DNA of 11,270 bases from an uncultured Faecalibaculum sp. (GTDB lineage: Bacteria > Bacillota_I > Bacilli_A > Erysipelotrichales > Erysipelotrichaceae), in NCBI RefSeq assembly GCF_910588395.1, contig NZ_CAJUPA010000055.1, forward strand, positions 1 through 11,270. The letters are read 5' to 3'. Below the pieces are notes generated by a model. That model had not been told where the DNA came from. It did no database searches and was given only the letters and a program-made list of their open reading frames with translations. This document shows positions 9,102-11,270 of the stretch, one piece after another. Made by a program: the position numbers and the translations under genes. Position 1 is the first letter of the stretch, and each line of letters opens with the position of its first letter.

Positions 9102-9124
9102 CCGGAAAGTCTGTGACTTTCCGG
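9102..9124. promoter_or_regulatory. Perfect 9-bp inverted repeat in the adhesin leader
   Basis: CCGGAAAGT and ACTTTCCGG flank a 5-base spacer. On the plus strand TTTTCTTC follows, resembling a terminator. On the minus strand the next bases are purine-rich, so it is not a terminator for the adhesin transcript. It could be an operator, an mRNA-stabilising hairpin, or a block to antisense transcription into the adhesin gene. Confidence 0.5.
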
Positions 9125-9271
9125 TTTTCTTCACCAGGCGCATCGTTCTGCCGGCACCTGATTCAGTTTCTGGATATTCCCTTTCAGTCCCCTTTTACGT
9201 GCAGCGGGCTGTATTCCGGCTTTCTGCGGCTTAACTCCATTTCAGAACGGCGGATTCACAGCTTCTCAAAC

Positions 9272-9302
9272 AAAACGGCGTTTGCTAGAGAATCGGGTTT
9301 TA
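9272..9302. terminator. Degenerate copy of the cassette terminator
   Basis: The 19 bases at 9272-9290 match the left arm of the strong terminator at 10134 at 16 of 19 positions. They are followed by AATCGGGTTTT, which resembles its right arm. The stem no longer pairs well, so this looks like a decayed relic or a weak terminator after the first small gene. It suggests that an older copy of the same cassette unit once lay here. Confidence 0.35.
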
Positions 9303-9308
9303 AAATAA

Positions 9309-9314
9309 ATTTTA
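9309..9314 (-). promoter_or_regulatory. Possible -10 box for the adhesin promoter
   Basis: A minus-strand TAAAAT sits in the most AT-rich stretch of the leader (about 9296-9320), between the first small gene and the adhesin. No convincing -35 box is present at 16-18 bases and there is no TG extension, so the call is weak. Confidence 0.25.
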
Positions 9315-9334
9315 GCTTACGTATTTGACCGTTA

Positions 9335-9356
9335 TGATCCCACTTTCGTGTGATCA
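9335..9356. promoter_or_regulatory. Imperfect inverted repeat just after the first small gene
   Basis: TGATCCCAC and GTGTGATCA pair at 8 of 9 positions around a TTTC loop, 26-47 bases past the stop codon. No T-tract follows on either strand, so it is a poor terminator. Its dyad would also suit a protein operator ahead of the adhesin leader. Confidence 0.4.
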
Positions 9357-9381
9357 CAACCCGGCTGTCTGAAAACCGGTC

Positions 9382-9900
9382 TCAGGCCTGGCCCATCTCC
9401 CTTGTCCAGCGCAGGAACGTCGTATGAGACACATTCAGTGCCTCTCCGGCTTCCCGGCTGTTCAGCTTCCCGTTGCAGTAGTCGTCATAGACTTCCGAAA
9501 AATTGACAGGCAGCTGCATGGGCTTGCGCCCGGGATTCAGCCCGCCTTTGGAACTGGATGAACTTCTCATCTGCCTGGCCCCCAGCTGCTGCTGCGAGTA
9601 GGAGATGTACTTCAGAAATTCTCCGAAGAGATCCGAATGGTTCCGCAAAGCCGGGCAGTCCAGAATCCAGACTGTCACCCCTTTGTCCTGCAGCTTCTGC
9701 CATTTCTCGCTGATCTGCGGCAGGCTGTATCCCAGATCGGACAGCGTCGGGATGTTCAGACGGTCCCCGGGTTCCACTACCGTAAGCAGCCGTTCAAATT
9801 CCGGATACTCTGATTCACCCCGGGCATCAGCGAATACAGAATCTTTCAGCTCTGACGGGAGTTTGTCTGCTTTCGCTGTCAGCATGTAACTGTATTCCAT
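9382..9900 (-). CDS. Serine-recombinase-like DNA-binding protein without catalytic residues, copy 1
   Basis: A 172-residue protein with the layout of small Bacillota serine recombinases: an N-terminal resolvase-like domain (about 1-105), a basic Ser/Gly/Arg linker (106-127) and a C-terminal helix-turn-helix (about 130-170; 'LPVNFSEVYDDY', then 'NSREAGEALNVSHTTFLRW'). Against the family pattern Y.RVS, only Tyr5 survives. The Arg is Leu7 and the nucleophilic Ser position is Ala9. The usual D-R-L-G-R reads S54-D55-L56-G57-Y58. The helix before the linker is shorter than usual. It is therefore probably not a recombinase but a regulator or accessory factor. The start follows AGGAGG at 9907-9912, six bases away. 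It is about 83% identical to copy 2. The 130-bp segment upstream has its candidate promoter pointing away from the gene, suggesting an OFF state. The target is unknown; the neighbouring adhesin is a natural guess. Confidence 0.85.
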   Translation of the reverse strand: MEYSYMLTAKADKLPSELKDSVFADARGESEYPEFERLLTVVEPGDRLNIPTLSDLGYSLPQISEKWQKLQDKGVTVWILDCPALRNHSDLFGEFLKYISYSQQQLGARQMRSSSSSKGGLNPGRKPMQLPVNFSEVYDDYCNGKLNSREAGEALNVSHTTFLRWTREMGQA

Positions 9901-9937
9901 ATGTTTCCTCCTTTTCTAAAGTTAAAAATCCGTCATT

Positions 9938-10067
9938 GTATACCTTGGGAGACTTGTAAGAAATTACGGAAATCGCTGAATGAATTGCCATCCAGGCATT
10001 GTTTTCTATGATAAAATTCATTTACTTGAGAAAACTGCGAATGGAAAATATGTTTTTGAAAGTATAC
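9938..10067. promoter_or_regulatory. Putative invertible promoter segment 1 (GTATAC-bounded), predicted OFF
   Basis: A 130-bp segment bounded by GTATAC hexamers at 9938-9943 and 10062-10067. Its 118 inner bases, once reverse-complemented, align without gaps to 10951-11068 (about 86 of 118 identical by hand). This includes perfect blocks TCTTACAAGTCTCCCAA and ATGAATTTTATCA. The flanks outside the hexamers align in direct orientation. The right boundary is a near-palindrome, TGTTTTTGAAA-GTATAC-TTTCAGAGACA, with 11-bp arms and a 6-bp core like a tyrosine-recombinase site. The internal promoter points rightward, away from the gene at 9382-9900. Confidence 0.8.
10009..10017 (+). promoter_or_regulatory. 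Extended -10 promoter within switch segment 1, pointing away from its gene
   Basis: TGATAAAAT fits an extended -10 (TG, one base, TAAAAT) and lies in the best-conserved block of the segment. An overlapping alternative is TTGCCA at 9985-9990, 16 bases, then TATGAT at 10007-10012. Either would start transcription near 10020-10024, heading right toward the terminator at 10134-10175. Confidence 0.5.
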
Positions 10068-10133
10068 TTTCAGAGACACTTTTTGGATCGTACCTCAGCA
10101 GACTTCTCATTCCACCTGGAACAGAAAGAAAAT

Positions 10134-10175
10134 AAAACGCCGATTGCTGGAGTTTTGCCTCCGCACTCGGCGTTT
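10134..10175. terminator. Strong bidirectional terminator between the cassettes
   Basis: The stem AAACGCCGA/TCGGCGTTT (10135-10143 with 10167-10175) is extended by inner GC/GC and GGAG/CTCC pairs around a TTTTGC loop. T-rich sequence follows on both strands. It would stop leftward transcription from the gene 2 cassette and rightward transcription from the OFF-oriented promoter of segment 1, insulating the two cassettes. Confidence 0.85.
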
Positions 10176-10338
10176 CTTTGTCTATTTGTCCTGTAGTCTT
10201 TATAACTTTTATTTTCTCAATTGAACAGATTATCGTTTGCCTTCACAATTTTATGTCTTAACCTCCGGCGGATTAAACAGATTTTCCATCATAGGAGCAC
10301 TTGCAGCCAGAAAAGTGACATTGAATGCCTCCTGATGA

Positions 10339-10354
10339 CGCCTGTATGCAGGCG
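10339..10354. promoter_or_regulatory. Small perfect hairpin after the second small gene
   Basis: CGCCTG and CAGGCG flank a TATG loop, 38 bases past the stop codon. No T-tract follows. It sits where a 3' mRNA-end or pause hairpin would be, as does the 9335-9356 hairpin after copy 1, though the sequences are unrelated. Confidence 0.4.
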
Positions 10355-10391
10355 GATCATTGCTGTTGGGTCTGTTTCTGCCGTCTGTCCA

Positions 10392-10910
10392 TCAGGACTC
10401 TCCCATCTCCCGGGCCCAGCGCAGGAACGTGGTATGAGATACATTCAGTGCCTCTCCGGCTTCCCGGCTGTTCAGCCTGCCGTTGCAGTAGTCGTCATAG
10501 ACCTCCGAAAAGTTGGCAGGCAGCTGCATCGGTTTGCGTCCCGGATTCAGACCGCTTTTGGAACCGGCAGAGTTCCTCGCCGATCTGGTTCCCAGCTGCT
10601 GCTGGGTATAGGAGATATACTTCAGAAATTCTCCGAAAAGATCCGAGTGATCCCACAAAACCGGGCAGTCCAGAATCCAGACCGTGACCCCTTTATCCTG
10701 CAGTTTCTGCCATTTCCCGCTGATCTCCGGCAGGCTGTTTCCCAGATCCGACAGTGTCGGTATGTTCAGCCGGTCCTCTGGCCGGACCACCGCCAGCAGC
10801 CGTTCAAATTCCGGATACCCGATTTCTCCCCGGGTATCCGCGAAGACAGAATCCTTCAATTCTGACGGGAGCTGCCCGGCTCTGGTTGTCAGCATATAAC
10901 TGTATTCCAT
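10392..10910 (-). CDS. Serine-recombinase-like DNA-binding protein without catalytic residues, copy 2
   Basis: A 172-residue paralogue of the protein at 9382-9900, with about 29 differences concentrated in the linker (108-119) and the N-terminal domain. The helix-turn-helix region is almost unchanged. The nucleophile position is Thr9 rather than Ser, the Arg of Y.RVS is Leu7, and the D-R-L-G-R motif reads S54-D55-L56-G57-N58, so serine-recombinase catalysis is not expected. I chose ATG at 10910 over the in-frame ATG at 10943. It sits 4 bases after a strong AGGAGG, and the MEYSYMLT start matches copy 1, whereas the longer start would add residues absent from copy 1 and has no ribosome binding site. 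The upstream switch segment has its candidate promoter pointing at this gene, suggesting an ON state. Likely a phase-variable regulator; function unproven. Confidence 0.85.
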   Translation of the reverse strand: MEYSYMLTTRAGQLPSELKDSVFADTRGEIGYPEFERLLAVVRPEDRLNIPTLSDLGNSLPEISGKWQKLQDKGVTVWILDCPVLWDHSDLFGEFLKYISYTQQQLGTRSARNSAGSKSGLNPGRKPMQLPANFSEVYDDYCNGRLNSREAGEALNVSHTTFLRWAREMGES

Positions 10911-10914
10911 GTTT

Positions 10915-10920
10915 CCTCCT
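10915..10920 (-). promoter_or_regulatory. Ribosome binding site deciding the start of copy 2
   Basis: A perfect AGGAGG lies 4 bases before ATG at 10910. The same motif precedes the copy 1 start at 9907-9912 with 6 bases spacing. Just upstream, TTCTGCACGCAGAA forms a short palindrome (10922-10935) not present in copy 1. Confidence 0.85.
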
Positions 10921-10944
10921 TTTCTGCGTGCAGAATCCATCATT

Positions 10945-11074
10945 GTATACTTCCAAAAACAAATTTTCTGTTTCCGGATATTTCAAGCAAATGAATTTTA
11001 TCACATAAAACAAGGGGAATGCTGTCATTGCTTCATCGGTTTTCGTGAATTCTTACAAGTCTCCCAATGTATAC
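10945..11074. promoter_or_regulatory. Putative invertible promoter segment 2 (GTATAC-bounded), predicted ON
   Basis: A 130-bp segment bounded by GTATAC at 10945-10950 and 11069-11074, exactly the length of segment 1. It matches the reverse complement of segment 1, while CATT on the left and TTTCAAAGACA on the right match the outer flanks of unit 1 directly. The left boundary joins CATT to TTCCAAAAACA and the right joins CTCCCAAT to TTTCAAAGACA. This is the expected outcome if the segment between the hexamers was flipped relative to unit 1. Confidence 0.8.
10995..11003 (-). promoter_or_regulatory. Extended -10 promoter within switch segment 2, pointing at its gene
   Basis: On the minus strand the sequence is TGATAAAAT, identical to the block in segment 1, with a possible ATGACA -35-like element upstream. 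Transcription would start near 10988 and run through the GTATAC boundary into the gene at 10910, giving a leader of about 78 bases. Confidence 0.5.
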
Positions 11075-11142
11075 TTTCAAAGACATTTTTTGGACCATCA
11101 TTCACGAAAACTGTCATTCCATCCGGAACAGAAAGAAAACAG

Positions 11143-11184
11143 AACGCCGATTGCTGATTTTACCGTACTGCAATCGGCGTTTTT
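11143..11184. terminator. Strong bidirectional terminator upstream of cassette 2
   Basis: A perfect 12-bp stem (AACGCCGATTGC with GCAATCGGCGTT) around a 15-base loop is followed by TTT on the plus strand and a T/C-rich stretch on the minus strand. It is homologous to the terminator at 10134-10175. It would block leftward read-through from beyond the window into the switch. Bases 11185-11270, to its right, contain nothing I can identify. Confidence 0.88.
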
Positions 11185-11270
11185 GCATCTGTGTTCCATC
11201 TTGTCGGCGCTTTTGGTTTCTTGATAGACTACCAAGCTCAGTTAATGGCTTATCACACATAAATAGCGCC

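Larger units (their letters stand above)
8981..9381 (-). promoter_or_regulatory. Leader region of the giant adhesin gene (401 bp, no gene)
   Basis: This gap separates the adhesin start from the stop of the first small gene. The adhesin ribosome binding site is the purine run AAAGGAAAG just before ATG. Reading toward the adhesin, it holds a hairpin after the small gene (9335-9356), an AT-rich stretch with a TAAAAT box (9309-9314), a degenerate terminator-like remnant (9272-9302), a perfect hairpin (9102-9124) and a small hairpin just before the ribosome binding site (9002-9016). If transcription starts near the AT-rich stretch, the untranslated leader would be about 320 bases. That is long enough for RNA-level control, but no known riboswitch class is recognisable. 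Confidence 0.5.
9382..10175 (-). repeat. Tandem cassette unit 1 (gene, switch segment, terminator)
   Basis: This 794-bp unit is repeated at 10392-11184 with a period of about 1010 bp. Gene, ribosome binding site, outer flanks (AATCCGTCATT on the left, TTTCAGAGACA on the right) and terminator align directly with unit 2. The 130-bp switch segment is reversed relative to unit 2. The 216 bp between the units (10176-10391) is not clearly repeated. Confidence 0.85.
10392..11184 (-). repeat. Tandem cassette unit 2 (gene, switch segment, terminator)
   Basis: A 793-bp unit homologous to 9382-10175. The near-equal length and order (gene, AGGAGG, CATT-GTATAC, 118 bp, GTATAC-TTTCA, terminator) show a tandem duplication that kept all parts. 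The inner segment has the opposite orientation from unit 1. Confidence 0.85.

Noticed and set aside
9382..10910. The two small proteins as the active DNA invertases of the switch
   Set aside because: The nucleophilic Ser, the motif Arg and the D-R-L-G-R residues are all replaced, so catalysis by the known serine mechanism is not expected. An accessory role remains possible.
10392..10943. Longer start for copy 2 at ATG 10943
   Set aside because: It would add 11 residues absent from copy 1 and has no ribosome binding site. ATG at 10910 has AGGAGG four bases upstream and matches the copy 1 N-terminus.
9382..11184. An insertion sequence or integrated element
   Set aside because: No transposase, terminal inverted repeats or target duplications were found. 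The repeated units are explained by tandem duplication of a gene-switch cassette.
11185..11270. Partial gene or element end at the right edge
   Set aside because: No reading frame, motif or repeat could be supported. A short GGCGCT/AGCGCC match is too weak.

Overview
The window looks like a surface-protein locus from a Gram-positive Bacillota bacterium. The best guess is the Erysipelotrichia or Clostridia side, because of the adhesin architecture, the AGGAGG ribosome binding sites and the serine-recombinase family with an 'LP.NF.EVY' C-terminal domain. The genus cannot be fixed from sequence alone. All three supported genes lie on the minus strand. The many plus-strand reading frames opposite the large gene are shadows of its codon usage.

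Layout from left to right. (1) 1-208: no gene, but a strong bidirectional terminator hairpin at 119-151 closes the large gene. (2) 209-8980 (minus): one 2923-residue secreted, cell-envelope-anchored adhesin. It has a signal peptide, a roughly 660-residue head containing a fibro-slime-like domain, eight isopeptide-type (Spy0128/FctA, DUF7601-like) stalk domains, an acidic Pro/Glu insertion inside the eighth of these, seven DUF11-type repeats, and a C-terminal hydrophobic helix with an arginine-rich tail but no canonical LPXTG. (3) 8981-9381: a 401-bp leader with hairpins and an AT-rich promoter candidate. (4) 9382-10175 and 10392-11184 (minus): two tandem copies of a roughly 794-bp cassette. 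Each copy consists of a small serine-recombinase-like gene without catalytic residues, a 130-bp GTATAC-bounded segment, and a strong bidirectional terminator. (5) 11185-11270: nothing recognised.

The main discovery is in the two cassettes. Genes, outer flanks and terminators align in the same orientation. The 130-bp segment between the GTATAC hexamers aligns only after reverse-complementing one copy (118 inner bases, ungapped, about 73% identical by hand count). This is the signature of site-specific DNA inversion. The segment carries a conserved extended -10 promoter motif (TGATAAAAT). In the right-hand cassette the motif points at its gene (predicted ON). In the left-hand cassette it points away from its gene and into the terminator (predicted OFF). 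Terminators insulate the cassettes, so each could be switched independently.

The encoded proteins keep the recombinase fold and a helix-turn-helix but lack the catalytic Ser and Arg residues. They are therefore more likely DNA-binding regulators or accessory factors than the invertase itself. A plausible model, which is inference, is a pair of phase-variable regulators acting on the neighbouring giant adhesin, with the actual recombinase encoded elsewhere.
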